A stretch of DNA of 64,000 bases from NCBI GenBank assembly GCA_023052935.1, contig CM041292.1, forward strand, positions 148,604,939-148,668,938. The letters run 5' to 3'. This stretch comes from Piezodorus guildinii. Its lineage: Eukaryota > Arthropoda > Insecta > Hemiptera > Pentatomidae. The notes under the pieces were generated by a model, which saw only the letters and a list, made by a program, of their open reading frames with translations, searched no databases and was not told the DNA's origin. The position numbers and the translations under genes were made by a program. Shown piece after piece: positions 11,311 through 23,705 of this stretch (the first letter of the stretch is position 1; every line of letters starts with the position of its first letter).

Positions 11311-13101
11311 GAATCTCTGGTTATACATATTCGGGAAAAAAATAAAGGCACTCATGATATCACGCTGGATGACAGTAAACGGAAAACTTATAGTCCAGGA
11401 GCCAGGTGCCAGGTGCCAGAACATCAACATCGAACACACATCTAGAAATATTACAAAAATAATATAGAACAAACATACTTATTACAAAAATTCGTTTCTT
11501 GCGGTCCTAAAACTCTTACTAAGCTGCTAATTAACTTGATGAAGTGACCAATTGCATCCGATTTTCTAGCCCATCGAACATACGATTAGTTCTTATTTTA
11601 ACTAGTCTGTTATGTCTCCAAAATAAACTTCTTGCGGTTTAAAAACGCTTACTAACGACCGACAGAAGAACAAACGTAGTGCAAAACCACGTGGAGGCTA
11701 GCGTCCCATACGTTAAGATGGCTCTTGTGATTATTCAGTGCAAATTGACTTAAAATAAGACGATTTTATACGATTTTTTTTGTTTACATCAGATTTTAAT
11801 TCTGTTTTTAATGTAAACATCTAGAATTTTGTTATATATTCTGATATGAGTAAATTTTTAAATATATACAATTTCATAATGAAATATTTAAGGCAATAAC
11901 AAAACATTAATTGTTCCAAAGAATACGATACAAAAAAAAAAAAAAAAAAAAAAAAAGTCATCGAAACCAAAACAAACTATGGTAATTGTGATTTAGGACC
12001 CCAAACCCTTGAACGGTTTTCTTTTGACAAATTAATTTTTTTTTTTTTAATGTTAGGGTTTTTCAATCAATAATATATAAGCCTACATACTATAATTTTC
12101 TATATATACTTTGTTTAAATCAATGAACACATGCCAGTATTTTATTTTTTTTTTTATTAACTGTCATGCAAGAAACTTATTTTTTTCCAATTAGTGTGTT
12201 TCCTCATACGAATTGAAGTATCTGGTATCTACGTCTTATTATATACATGTTTAAATATATCTACATATATAAACGCTTTATGATATTTATCTACGTATTT
12301 TCCTCATTTTATTATACAACAACCCTAACCACAGATATAGGACATTCTTTGATATGCTAAATGGCTTTTCCGGAAAGAGAGTTACAGATAAGCTTATTTC
12401 GGCTCAATGGAATAACATTTTGGTCTTATGAAGATTATTTATTTATGAATTATTATATATTTATATATAATATGAATATATTATAATATTATAAATTATA
12501 TTAATATATATTATATATATTTATGAAGATTATATAGAAAAATTAGTTTAAATTGGTTAAATTTCAGCATTAAAACATTGATAATAATAATTAATCAATT
12601 TAATTAACATCAATTACTAAAATATACTTTTGTTCTTATATTTAGAGGGTTACATACCACTGATAAATATGATACACAACAAAAAAAATAAAATAAAGGA
12701 ACATCATGAAATGATAATAAATTATGTATATATTTTTTCACATTACAGTAACCCTGCAATGGGTGCATTTATTTCCACGCTTACCATCTTGCGATACAAC
12801 CCGTATTATTATTGCATTACGTAAAGAAACATTATGAAATATTTGGAACAAAGAGTATGTAAAGAAAAATAATTAAATTTCAAGAAAAATAAAATAATAT
12901 AACAGAAGTGGCAAACAATAAAAATAAAATGAGAATAGATAAAGCATTAATTACAATTTAAACTTTGTAGAACTCAGCTCGGAAATAAGAGTAATATTCG
13001 CGAGGATGCAGGACGCGTCATATGAAATGGTTTTACGTATATTAATTTTTTTAAATTTTATTGCTCTGTATAATAAATTAGATAATGAGAATTATAAAAA
13101 A
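11311..13101. other. AT-rich, no gene recognised
   Basis: Includes a poly(A) run at about 11932-11956, AT palindromic sequence at 12440-12530 and a degraded Helitron-end-like word ATATTCGCGAGGATGCAGG near 12995. No credible coding sequence. Confidence 0.4.
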
Positions 13102-13842
13102 TCTGGTGCGGGCAACACACGACTTTCACTTACATCAATTTGTAAAATCAATGAAAGAATTCTCAAATAGAGTTAGAGTTAAAAATACGTGAAACTATTA
13201 AAGAATTAAATAAATTTAATTTATATAGAAACATGTGTTTTATTAAAAAATCTTTTATTTTATTATCTAAAATAATCAGTTAGTTTTATCTTCTTCTCAT
13301 CACTCTCTATTAACTTCTAAAAGCTTGTGTATGAGATGATATTTTTTTAAAAATCTTTAGCTTTCCAACGGTATATCATACATTTATATTACTGCTCTTA
13401 TGTTCAAAAACGAAAAATTGCATTAAAAAAATATTTTTTCTGTTTTCTCCGAATTTATTCAATTTATATATTTACCTGTTTTTCATCATCGTTAACAAGA
13501 TAATCTAGTTATTATTATTGAACCTACAAAATTAAAGGTACTTTAGAGGAAGAAAATTTAAAATACCGGTACTTAAGCCCTGTCAGACCATTTTTATCCA
13601 AATAAAACCTACATGATATTAAAGCCCATTAAATTTTACATCGATATAGCGAGTTTAATCAAAATCATCGAAACCGTTTTCGAAAAATCGAAAAAAGGTG
13701 CAAAATGCATGGCATAAAGTGCCTCTTCTTGTAAGCTCATTTTGATGAAAGAAGTTTTGTCACGTCTCGGGCGTATAGTTGTCTTAAATATGAAATTTCA
13801 GTTTCATAGGACTTACAGTTTTCGCCCGGGAGTTACCAAACA

Positions 13843-13860
13843 CACACACACACACACACA

Positions 13861-13929
<69 letters not shown>

Positions 13930-13946
13930 ACACACACACACACACA
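13843..13946 (+). repeat. (CA)n microsatellite
   Basis: About 100 bp of CA dinucleotides broken by three CAGACA interruptions. It is an expanded version of the short ACAC tract present at the same place in every family A copy, and it is the target of the retrotransposon that follows. Confidence 0.95.
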
Positions 13947-15630
13947 AGAGATCACCGAAGGAGTAGAGGGCCTATCGAACAATCAATTTGGCTTCAGAAA
14001 AGCGAGATCCACGCTGGACGCAATTACCCTGGTGATTGAAACTGCCCAGAAAGCTATTGCGGGGAAGAGGTGGAGAAGAGGTGCGAAATGTTATTGCGCC
14101 GTCGTCACATTAGATGTGAGAAACGCGTTTAACACGGCAAGATGGAACTGCATTCTTAGAGCTCTGCAGAAAATGGGCGTTCCCATGTACCTCAGGAGCA
14201 TTATCAGAAATTATTTCGCAGACAGGATCCTGATATGCTCAACAGAGGACGGCCCAAAGACATTCAGGGTGAATGGTGGAGTACCCCAGGGATCAGTACT
14301 GGGGCCTCTATTGTGGAATATCCTGTATGATGGAGTTCTTAGGCTTAACCTGCCAGAAGGTGCCAAGATCATAGGTTTTGCTGATGATGTCGCAGTCGTA
14401 ATCGAGGCGAAATATAAAGACGAAGTAGCCTTGAAGGCAAATCAGAGTATCTCTCTGATCCGTGATTGGCTGACATCGGTGGGGCTCCAACTGGCAGAAA
14501 GGAAAACAGAGGCCCTTCTTATAAGTAGCCGTAAAAGGAGAGAAGAAATAATCCTGAGAGTGGGCAGGCAAGAGATACAGTCCCAGCCCTCACTGAGATA
14601 TCTTGGGGTTATACTTGATGAAAGGCTTAAATTCAAGGAGCATATCCAGAAAGTATGCATCAAAGCAGCAGGAGTGACCACAGCTCTAGCCCGATTGATG
14701 CCCAACGTAGGCGGACCTAGAAGTAGTCGGAGACTATTAATGGCGAGCGTCGTCTCATCCACTCTTTTATACGCAGCCCCAATATGGAATAATGCCCTGG
14801 ACACACTTTCTTACAGGAGACCCATTGTGTCAGTTTATCGCCGAAGCGCTCTGAGGGTGATAAGTGCATTTCGCACAGTATCCTACGAAGCTGCATGTGT
14901 GGTGGCCAGGATGCCACCCATTGAACTGCTGTCGGAGGAAAGGCAACGTACGTATAAAAGTGTTGTCCACATTCCTAGAACCGAAGAGAGGAAGCAGACA
15001 GTCCAAAAGTGGCAGCGACGTTGGGATTTGGCAGCGAGCGGAAGGTGGACCCATAGGCTGGTACCTTGCATCCAACCCTGGATGGATAGAAGCCACGGGG
15101 AAGTGGACTACTACCTAACCCAAATGCTCACTGGACATGGCTGCTTCAGAGCCTACCAATTACGGTTTAAGTTGGACAATACAGCAGAATGTCCAAGATG
15201 CCCAACAATAGATGAGACAGTAGAACACGTATTCTTCTGCTGTCCTCGCTTTCAAGTAGAGAGAGAAGCATTTCAAGAAATATGCAAATCAGAAGCTACA
15301 CCTGACAACATCGTCAACCTCATGCTACTTTCTCAGGAGAACTGGATGGCGGGCCAACGTCTGGCTGCGGACGTCATCAAGAAATTGAGAATGGAAGAGA
15401 AGGAGAGGCGTGCCTAGAAATATAGGGTAAGGCGCCTAACAACGGGGCGGCACACAGTCACTCTCCTCCACGAAGTAATGCCTAACGGTGGTCCCGTGGA
15501 GGGTGAGAAACAGGTGTAGGGAGGTTGGTTTTAGTGGGTAGAAATCCCACACACGGATAGGTACGGGCCTATCCGCGTCTTTTGAAGATTTCCACCTACC
15601 CTCGTAAAAAAAAAAAAAAAAAAAAAAAAA
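13947..15630 (+). mobile_element. R1-clade (Waldo/Mino-like) non-LTR retrotransposon, 5'-truncated, in (CA)n
   Basis: The element enters the CA tract at about 13947, carries the end of its reverse transcriptase ORF, a ~190-bp 3' UTR containing GTGGGTAGAAATCCCAC, and a poly(A) tail at 15606-15630 that abuts ACACACACACAG again. Waldo and Mino lineages of the R1 clade are known to insert into (AC)n-type repeats, which fits exactly. The endonuclease and ORF1 are missing, as expected for a 5' truncation during target-primed reverse transcription. Confidence 0.85.
13951..15417 (+). pseudogene. R1-type reverse transcriptase, C-terminal part (open, 5'-truncated)
   Basis: The frame is open from the truncation point with no stop, about 488 codons. 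In order: NQFGFRKARSTLDAI; the catalytic motif VTLDVRNAFNTARW; GVPQGSVLGPLLWNILYDG; the FADD box (GFADDVAVV); RYLGVILDERLKFKEHI; and, near the C-terminus, a CCHC finger (CPRC...H-VFFC) typical of R1-clade ORF2. It copies element RNA at the nicked target. The missing N-terminus would hold the apurinic-type endonuclease that picks the AC target. The undamaged frame and long poly(A) imply a fairly recent insertion. It has no proper start of its own; the first in-frame Met is well inside RT. Confidence 0.93.
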
Positions 15631-15775
15631 GAAACACACACACACAGACCATTTTGCGGGACTTGGTTATTTGGACTCAGGGGACCCTAAAACGTTTATT
15701 TCCGTTGAAAACTGGAATTCGAAAATTTTCACGATCGCTATACTTCCCCTTACTATATATAGTAAGTGAAAGTAA

Positions 15776-16980
15776 AAATTAATGAAAACAAATTTAGTAT
15801 ATTTAAATATCTGTGAATATACTACCCTTGAATTTATAGATCTGTGTATTTTGATTAGAAAAATAATTCTCTATGAATATACAATAGAAGCGTTACAGAG
15901 CTATGACCTAATATTACTTTCACTTACTTCTTAACATATTTTGAAAAAAAAAAAAAAAACATTCCGAATTTTTCCCAATGGTTTATTATTTCCAAATAAT
16001 TGTATTAGGGTACATCAAGATACATAGCTGTCCAGGCAATTAACCTTTACATATATAGCGATAAATAAATCAAAGAGTTTAAGACAGATAAACCAGCAAC
16101 ACTTCCAATTTATATTAAATGAAAATGGTCACAATTACTATGTTCAAAATGCTATTTCTCTATTATTTCTTAACAGATTCTTTTTTTGTTTTATAGGTAA
16201 TCTATCGGCGAAAATGAACGAGAGATTGGTTGTTAATGTAAATTCATACAGCGGACAGACGGATTTTTTTTTATTCCATATTCGGATTCTACTTATCCTT
16301 TATATACATAAGACCTCAAATTGTTAGAGATGGTAGGAGGTAATTTTTTTTTAATTAAAAAAAAACACCACAAAGGTTCAAAATGGAAAATGATAAAACC
16401 GATTTCTAATATAAATGTAAAATTAGAAAATTACATGTTTACTTTATCAAGGATCCGGCTTAATCGGTTATTGGAGTTTCGAATATTTACTAAGCTGATG
16501 GGTTCGTATGTAAAATATAAATTTACTGTTTCAATTATTTATATTTTCCGAATTATATTAAAGAGACATTGGGAGCTGAGATGGTCAGTGGATGGGGCAG
16601 TAATAATGGCAGGTGTCACCAAGGTCTCAGTACTAACTCATACCCTAGCTCCTATACGCTTCTGTTGCCCTGATACAATTACCAACCATCAAACGGAAAA
16701 CTGGCTTTTCCGGATAATTTAATTAAATATGCAAATTGAATTAAAACATTCTAATTTTAATTATTCCTAGCATTCAACAAATTCAATTCAAGGAATTAAT
16801 TTATCCTTTTTAATAATCCGTACCAAATGCGGAATATACCATCCACGTTTAAAATATCATTTCATATAAATAATTTTCCAGTGAATCGTAATATAACAAA
16901 CCTGAAATGACATTAAATTCCTCACAACGAAACTTCCTCATTCAATATTTTAGTGTAAACAAAATTGATTAAATTTATCG
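15776..16980. other. no gene recognised
   Basis: AT-rich. A 133-codon open frame at 16321-16722 has no recognisable domain and shifts from AT-rich to GC-richer sequence at about 16560-16700. I do not call it a gene. Confidence 0.35.
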
Positions 16981-17260
16981 GCCATGAAATTATATATTTC
17001 AATAAATAACTAATTTTCCTTGGTGCATCTGTACGGTAAAAGTATACTAGGTACAAATGAAGAAAAATTGATTTTTATTCAGGGGCATTTCGTCCTTCAT
17101 GTACACCGTACAATGAACGGAAGTTCCGTCAGTCTGTTACACCTGCCAATGAAAAGAATCGTAAGCTATTTTGAAATCTATGTGAGCCTTTGTGCTCCCT
17201 ATCCTAAAATACTGTGTCCACTGTTGTTCGGTCTTATCTAAATCCACCTGAATAGTCTTC
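16980..17260 (-). pseudogene. possible RTE-type reverse transcriptase remnant
   Basis: Minus-strand frames give AHIDFKIAYDSFHW, resembling the IDFKxAYDS catalytic block of RTE-type reverse transcriptases. Frame-shifted words downstream (RLTELPFIVRCT, KDEMPLNKN) occupy the place of the following RT block. Very short and broken; the call rests on this one motif. Confidence 0.4.
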
Positions 17261-18150
17261 GATAATTACCTCAGGGCAGGGGATATCTGCGAGGAAGAGA
17301 AATCTTTAGGGTCCAGTGCCACCTAAACAAAAATTGACACACTCATGTTTATTTATACCATTTTTTTCCCAGTGAATATTTTGTTAGACCTCGATCTAAA
17401 TATATCTTAATACTTCGTAAATTATCTCGTCGTAATTCAATGATGCTTGTTGTTATGTAGTGTGATTATCTCTAGAGATTACATTATATTATATTCGTAT
17501 AATATGTATACCACAAAACGGCCATTTCCCACAAATATCGTATCTTCCATAAGCGCTAAAGTTTTAACTATTGAACTAGTTAAGATTTGCTTAAATAATG
17601 ATCAGAATAAAGTGAGATTCCGAAATATTGATTGTAATCCGTTCTATACTCTATTTCGCCTGTAAAAATGAAAACAGATGCTTAGTCTTTCTGTAGTAAA
17701 CTTTTTTATTTACTTATATCTTTTTCTAAGACATCTGATTAAAAAAAAAAATGCTCAGGGTATTGATCAGAAGTAAGAAAAACAAAACTCCGACATTTGT
17801 CTTAGACTAAAATTACGTATTTTATAAAAGAATGAGTTGATTTTTTGTCATATATTCTTTCTCCATCTTTTCACGGAGTTTTCTTCTTTTTTTTCTCCCC
17901 CTGATTGAAAGTTTTTCTTTTTTTTATATCTCTATTCCACTAATATAGAAATTGACAAATCTTAGATCTAATCTAATAAATTCATCTACTTCGGCTGGCT
18001 AGGTTAGTAGGTTATGAATGTTGGTAGATATTTCTTACAACACGCATTTTTAGTAAGGAACATTAAAAAGATCCAGTATCCTTGTAGTTTTCATATCATC
18101 TTAACGGATTATTTCTTTTAACTTAATGACTTGCAAAACATTCTTTTATT
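17261..18150. other. AT-rich, nothing recognised
   Basis: No long frames, no repeats shared with the rest of the window that I could see. Polypyrimidine runs near 17860-17935. Confidence 0.4.
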
Positions 18151-18154
18151 TTTT

Positions 18155-18845
18155 TTTTTTAAACTGATGACTTCCTGCTCCCCAATATCCTTTCACAACA
18201 TCACCCTTACTCCTGTAGAACAAATCCGATACCTAGTTCACCATCCTGACAAGCGCCTTTCTTGGAATCCTCACACCAGACTGAAACGACAAGAAACTGC
18301 TCGAAGATGTCGTTTACTACAACACTTACTAGTCAAACGTTCAAAACATCCAGTATATTATAAAAGACCCATTCACATCACTATTATCAGACCTATTTGG
18401 GCATACGAAACCATCTAATTCATCCCGCATTCAATCCTTACAATCCAAAATCCTTCGCGAAATCCTGAATGCCCCTTATTTTGTCACAAATCAACTTCTT
18501 CATTACGACCTACACATCTTATTTGTTGCAGACATAGCCCGTGATAGATACTCCTCTTTTCATTCTAAACTCTCTGCCCACACAAACCCACTTGTCGGTA
18601 ATTTATCTTTCTTAGATATCCCTGATGAACCTCCGAAGCGACTGAAAAGAAGGTGACCTTGGGACTTCCTGCCGTAAAATAGTTAGTGAAGTGCGACCAC
18701 TTAGTGTAGTTCTTTCTCAAGACATTTTCATGATTTTTTTTTTTATTCTGAATATTTACTCATTGTGTTCTTTAATACAGTTGTGAATTACTATATATAA
18801 ATTTAAATTGTTTTATGAATAAAGCAGATTTTATTATACTCTATC
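18155..18845 (+). pseudogene. jockey-type retrotransposon 3' end, decayed
   Basis: Plus-strand frames with several stops recover the RT C-terminus: IRYL-like EQIRYLVHHPDKRLSW, then KILREILNAPYFVTNQLLHYD, RYSSFHSKLSAHTNPL and PPKRLKRR. These match the equivalent segment of the jockey element at 28102-32148 (IRYLGIHLDKRLTW, KIVDAPFYVTNDVIHND, PPRRLRRRWPRD). A 3' UTR follows, with AATAAAGCAGATTTTATTATA at the likely end, near 18840. Confidence 0.8.
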
Positions 18846-19618
18846 TTGGATAGTAGCATATTTATGTTTAAGTTTACATTGGGATTTCAACTTTTATGAT
18901 CGTAAAATTCAGTAGAATACCAAGAAAATTATGGATCGATTTCCAACAACTGACATATAATAATTTTTTTTTTTCTTTTAGAACGTTTATAAATAACATT
19001 GCTTAGCCACCAAACACTTTTGGCGAACCGAATGCTATAAGATTTCGTGGTAATCAAAACTTGTGCAATATGTCTCCATTAAATCTAAGCTGGTTGTTTG
19101 TATATGTAGGATAATTTACGAAATAGTTGAAATTCTGAGGACAAAACTACTTAATCATCATTCAGTGATTGCACTTCAAGGGAAAAAGAATAAGGCCTAT
19201 AATTAATCTATTTATTTTAAACGCCACTAGCTGACCTGACTGACAATGTCCTTTCTTAGCTATGAACATAAGCGTTGATAGTAAGTGTACCTGTTAGGAG
19301 ATATATTTCATCCTGAATCAACAAATATATTATGAATTGAATTATGAATATATGAAATTTATGAATATATTATGAATGAGATTATGAATAGATATAATAT
19401 AGGATATTATATAGCAAATTACTTGAACTGCCATGTGAGTCTTAAAATACTTTACAAGCAATGCCAACACCTATCAACGATTTTAATACACTCACTTCCG
19501 ACTGCTTTTGGTAATTAACAGAGCTACAAAGCTAATTAAATTCATTAGAAATTTTATCTCATTTTTTTTCTTTCAAAAGAACCTTCTTCTGACAATAAAA
19601 AAACAAACAAAAAAAAAA
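18846..19618. other. no gene recognised
   Basis: AT-rich. A short array of ATTATGAAT-type repeats lies at 19327-19390. Nothing else stands out. Confidence 0.4.
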
Positions 19619-19956
19619 CACACGACTTTCACTTACCTCCGTTTTTAAAATCAATTTATGAATTTTAAAATACATTTAGAGATGAAAATAAATTATTAAA
19701 GATTTAATTAAATTGAATATCAATACAAACATGTGTTTTATTAAACAATCTATACTAATATTATAAAGCTGAAGAGTTTGTTTGTTTGAACGCGCTAATC
19801 TCAGAAACTACTGGTTCAAATTGAAAAATTCTTTTTGTGTTGGATAGTTCATTTTTCGAGAAAGGTTATAGGCTATATAACATCACGCTGCGACCATTAG
19901 GGAAATCTGAAAAAAAACGGGTGAAATCAACCTCGCATCCCAACGATTCTAAATGA

Positions 19957-20150
19957 TTTACCTTTTAATTTTAAAATAATTCAATTCCTCGTTAAGTTAT
20001 CTTTTGCTGTAACAATTAATAAATTACAAGGGCAAACATTTAAACACGTAGGAATCGATTTACGTCAAAATCGGGTTGCGGAGAAAAGCAGTATGTTCTT
20101 TTGCCACAAGAAAATAAAACCAAATATATTATTCACGCAGAAGTACTTTA
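19957..20150 (+). pseudogene. Helitron helicase C-terminal remnant
   Basis: Plus-strand reading gives VKLSFAVTINKLQGQTFKHV and GIDLR, the conserved helicase motif of Helitron RepHel (TINKxQGQT), then after a frame change LPQENKTKYIIHAEVL, matching the family's C-terminal TKNVVYxEVL. Rep and most of the helicase are gone, so this Helitron is non-autonomous. Confidence 0.85.
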
Positions 20151-20155
20151 AAATA

Positions 20156-20900
20156 TTAGGTTGTCCGAAAAGTTCGTAGAGATTTTTTAAATAAAATTTA
20201 CCTTTTATTTTCTCCACTAAAAATGAATCACGAAGCTAATGTTTATTTATATGCCTTTGATCCTCATGGAATTAAATGTTTTCACACACTGAATTCGTCT
20301 TTATTAAGGCTCAGTAGTGTAGTTTATTGCAAACCAACATGAGCGACAGTTCGGTTCATTTTCGGCATATTATACTGTTCTTTTTGAAAAAAGGTAAAAA
20401 AGCAACCCAAACTGCAAGAAACAGTGTATGTATGTGTACAGTGTATGGCAGCAATTCCATTGCTGATAGCATGGTTTAGAAGTGGTTTTCACGGTTAACA
20501 TAAGGAGATTTCAATTTGGAAGATACACCCCGGGCTTGCCGAAGCTCAACTCTTGACATCGAGGATATTATGACGGTCATCACAAACAATCCACGAATTA
20601 CTGTCTGTGAGATAGCTACATTATTACACATTTTGAGCTCCTACCACAAAGCCATACTATAAATACAGACTTTTACTGCGCCCAGTTAGATCGATAGAAT
20701 AGGACCTTTTATTGTTCTTCAGGAGTAAGAACAGTGATTTTTGAAAAAAAAAGGATAAAGGACCTTTCAAGCCGTTGGGAAAGGTAATCGCTAACGGTGG
20801 TAACTATTTTGTAGATTAAATAAGTAAATTTTAAAATAGCTTAAGTTCATAAATTTTAATTTTTGTCCAATTTTTTCTACGAACTTTCCGGAAAACCCAA
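20156..20900 (+). mobile_element. mariner element 2, internally deleted, inside the Helitron
   Basis: Ends are imperfect inverted repeats: TTAGGTTGTCCGAAAAGTTC at the left; the right end read on the minus strand is TTGGGTTTTCCGGAAAGTTC. TA flanks both sides (20154-20155 and 20901-20902). It is 745 bp, well short of a full mariner. Its TIR differs from those of the elements at 4113 and 38200, so it belongs to a different mariner lineage. Confidence 0.9.
20339..20820 (+). pseudogene. mariner transposase remnant
   Basis: Starts MSDSSVHFRHIILFFLKKGK and KKATQTARN, the family's N-terminus. Broken continuations near 20440-20640 match the W-F-x-x-F-R-x-G-D-F and T-x-R-E-I-A blocks with stops and shifts. 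The end near 20780-20820 resembles the terminal W-x-K-V-I-x-x-x-G-x-Y segment. The catalytic core is deleted. Confidence 0.8.
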
Positions 20901-21695
20901 TATATCCTTTTAAAAACGTCTTAATAGCGGTCATAATAACAGAAAGTGACGCTGACGAAGTCACGAGAAACAGCTTGTCTATTATATTATTATTTTCAAC
21001 AATCAGTTTGTTTTATCGGCTTTTTATCACTCTCCGTTAAATTTTATAAGATAATATTTTTTTTCTAAAATCTTTAGCTTTCCAACGGTATATTATTCAT
21101 CTGTATTACTGTTTTGATGTTCAAAAACACAAAAATAGAATTAAAAATACTTTGGCTTTTCCTCCTTTTGGCGGGTATCAAATTCCTTCAACCTGTATAT
21201 TTAGCTTTCATTAGTACTAAATAGATGATATAGTTATTTCTATAGAGTCTACAAAATCAAAGGTACTTTAGACAAAGAAAATTTAAAATATCGGCATATA
21301 AGCCATATCAAATTATTTCAATCAGAAAAGAACCTACATGATACTAAATCTCATTAAATTTTACATCAATATAGCGAGTTTAATCAAAATCATTACAGTT
21401 TTTGATAAAATCGTAAAAAGATACAAAATGCTTGTTATAAAGTGGCTCTTTAGCTAAGCAGATTTTGATGAAAACGTTGTTGTAACAACTCGGGTGTATA
21501 TTTGTCTTAAATATGATATTTCAGTTTCATACGACTTTTCGTTTTTACGCTAGACTTACCAGACACGGACACACACACAGGCACAGACACACTCATACCT
21601 ATTTGCGGGACTCGGTCATTTGGTCACTGTAATCCTAAAATTTTCAAGATCGCAATACTTGTTCCTTACTATATATTTCATATATATGTAAGTGA

Positions 21696-23515
21696 AATTA
21701 AAAAGAAATAGCGAAATTGGTCGAGCCATTCTGACGTGATTCCGTGATCAATGAAATAGGGATTAATTTTTATTCCTCAAATATTTATTCTATGTTACAA
21801 AGGTTTTTTACTGCAAATTCTTTATTGAAGATTTATTATTGTTTGGTTTTGAATCATACTGAAATATTATTGACGTGCAAACTTTGCCAGAAACTGAAGT
21901 TCAAAAACCAACAGGTATATTAAGGCAGTAAATCTGACTGCTAAAAATATTTTATCGATTCCCAAAACAATCTACCGTAAAATCTCCTAAAGCAAGGAAA
22001 AGTTTTAAAAATAATTTTTCATTCTAATTAAGACTGGCTTTATTACGCTAATGGGTGTGTGTTTTTTACTACGAAATTTAAAACTTTTTTTATCTTAATA
22101 TAAAAGTTTTATGTAATCCAATGGGTTTTGGTCAATTTTACCCCCTATAAATCCAGCTTATCGTATTAAAAACAAATTTAGCTTACCAAGAAACGGTTCG
22201 TTGAGTTTCCTCATCAAACCTCATAAAGTGCCTTTTTTTTAAATACAAATTTTATTATATATCTAGAATTTACAATTGTGTGCCTCATAAGTATTGTTGC
22301 AGAATAATTTTTGTGTTGTGTATTTTCTTTGTTAAAAAATAATTTTCAAAATCTTGTTTCCCAATGGCTTTTATATATTTCTATAGGTACATAACTAGCA
22401 TTATCTCTAGGATTTATTTTTCATTTTTAACAAAAGATCGTTTAATGTCATAATTTTTTTTTATTTTTAAACGTTCGACTAGCTGTTCAGGGATGAATAG
22501 AAATTGTAATTTTTTAAATGTTTATTCAGGGGTGACGCAGAAGTTTACTCAACTTTAAAACGCAACGGCTTAGTGTTACCATACGTACTTATTAACCTTT
22601 AATAAGTGAAGAAATATCAGAAGATAAGTTGAAACTGTATCAAATTAATTTTTTTAAATTTTCCCAGATCTCGTACAAAAGATACAGAAAATGTATTGAT
22701 AAATAGAGGGAAAAATCTGACGTAGCTCAAACGTTCGGATTTAAAATTATTAATGTGAATCCACAGATTTTCCATGGAAATCAGTAGAAATTTATTACAA
22801 AATAAATAATTATATTTTTTTATTATCATAATAATTGATTTATGGGTGAGAACCGAAAGGTTATAATATTGTAAAACAAAATGCGAACAGAGACAACAGT
22901 CAAGTGGTATAGAAGATTTTTTAAATTTAAAATAAAGAAAAAAAATCTATGTATTGTGCATGAATACAGTTTATTTTTATGTATGAAGAGTATTAATAAC
23001 AAAAAAATATTTTACTTTAAATTAGATGCAAATTCCTGTGAGCTACTACCTAAAATTACTCGAGGCAGACTAGGTAGCAATAGAATATGAAACCTTTGTG
23101 GTGAAAGTGTAATTTACATAGCCTTTGAGTTCTCAATATAGAATTCTCAGTGAATGATACCTTTGATCTACCTGTTAGAATAGAATTTCTTTCATTTTAT
23201 TGGCTTAAAGCAGAAAGAAAAAAAAAAAAAGAAAAAGAAAAAAGACCAAAAGACCAGGCGATCAAAGTAGAATAAAATGAAGCTGGAAGAATTCGTGTTT
23301 GTTATAACTTATAAGTAGAGACCTGATTTTCATATTTTTGCTTATTCCATCTGCATGCGTGTATCACCTTCAAAACCGAACGGCTTTCCGATTCATCAAA
23401 TGGAGAATAATATTTAACAATTTAATATTGTATGTTTTGTTATTTATGGGTTATGTTAGACGTTTTTGATTATTGTTCCGGTGGTGCGACTGGACGTGTA
23501 CACTCGCATTTCTCT
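21696..23515. other. AT-rich, no gene recognised
   Basis: Several short AT-driven frames only. An A-rich tract with GAAAAAGAAAAAAG occurs at 23218-23250. No family match. Confidence 0.4.
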
Positions 23516-23519
23516 ATGT

Positions 23520-23705
23520 ATTTAAAAGGGTAAGGTCATCACTCCCTACGCGAGTGAGTAGCTACCAGTTGACTGACGGGTCTGACATACCCGGGGTGAG
23601 GTTGTGAGTGAATCCTCATTTAATTAAATACTTGGACTGGGATTCTAACTCACAACCTTTGGCGTGGGAGACTAGCACGCTAGCCACTCAGCCATAGGCT
23701 CCCAG
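23520..23705 (-). repeat. tRNA-headed SINE-like repeat, family E
   Basis: On the minus strand it begins GGGAGCCTATGGCTGAGTGG, containing an A-box-like TGGCTGAGTGG, then a B-box-like GAGTTAGAATCCC at about 23650. The body contains CTCACCCCGGGTATGTCAGA. The head resembles a Ser/Leu-type tRNA but lacks acceptor-stem pairing, so I call it a SINE rather than a tRNA gene. It is the only copy seen here. Confidence 0.6.

Larger units (their letters stand above)
13102..15775 (+). repeat. repeat family A, copy 3 (split by a Waldo-like element)
   Basis: The left part, 13102-13946, begins TCTGGTGCGGGCAACACACG and runs to the (CA)n tract. The right part resumes at 15631 with GAAACACACACACACAGACC and CTCAGGGGACCCTAAAACG, and ends AGTAAGTGAAAGTAA. 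This is the fullest guide to the family order: head, AT-rich middle, (CA)n, and conserved 3' block. Confidence 0.85.
19749..20977 (+). mobile_element. Helitron, deleted derivative, carrying a mariner
   Basis: The 5' end TCTATACTAATATTATAAAG, followed by GAACGCGCTAATCTCAG and TATAACATCACGCTGCGACC, is the familiar insect Helitron 5' terminus. The 3' end has a hairpin (GTGAC at 20946-20950 pairing with GTCAC at 20960-20964) just before CTTG at 20974-20977. It sits between A (19748) and T (20978), the Helitron target rule, with no duplication. Without the mariner inside it, it is about 484 bp. Confidence 0.9.
19619..21695 (+). repeat. repeat family A, copy 4 (host of a nested Helitron)
   Basis: The left part, 19619-19748, begins ACACACGACTTTCACTTACC and stops at TGTTTTATTAAACAA. 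The right part, 20978-21695, resumes with TCTATTATATTATTA and runs to AAGTGAAATT. Removing 19749-20977 restores the family order seen in the other copies. Confidence 0.85.

Noticed and set aside
13842..13946. CRISPR-like or satellite array in the CA region
   Set aside because: Simple dinucleotide repeat; no spacers.
14442..15118. Several 60-120-codon frames on both strands
   Set aside because: Shadows of the R1-type reverse transcriptase at 13951-15417.
16321..16722. 133-codon plus-strand frame
   Set aside because: No domain, AT-driven first half, no splice or start context.
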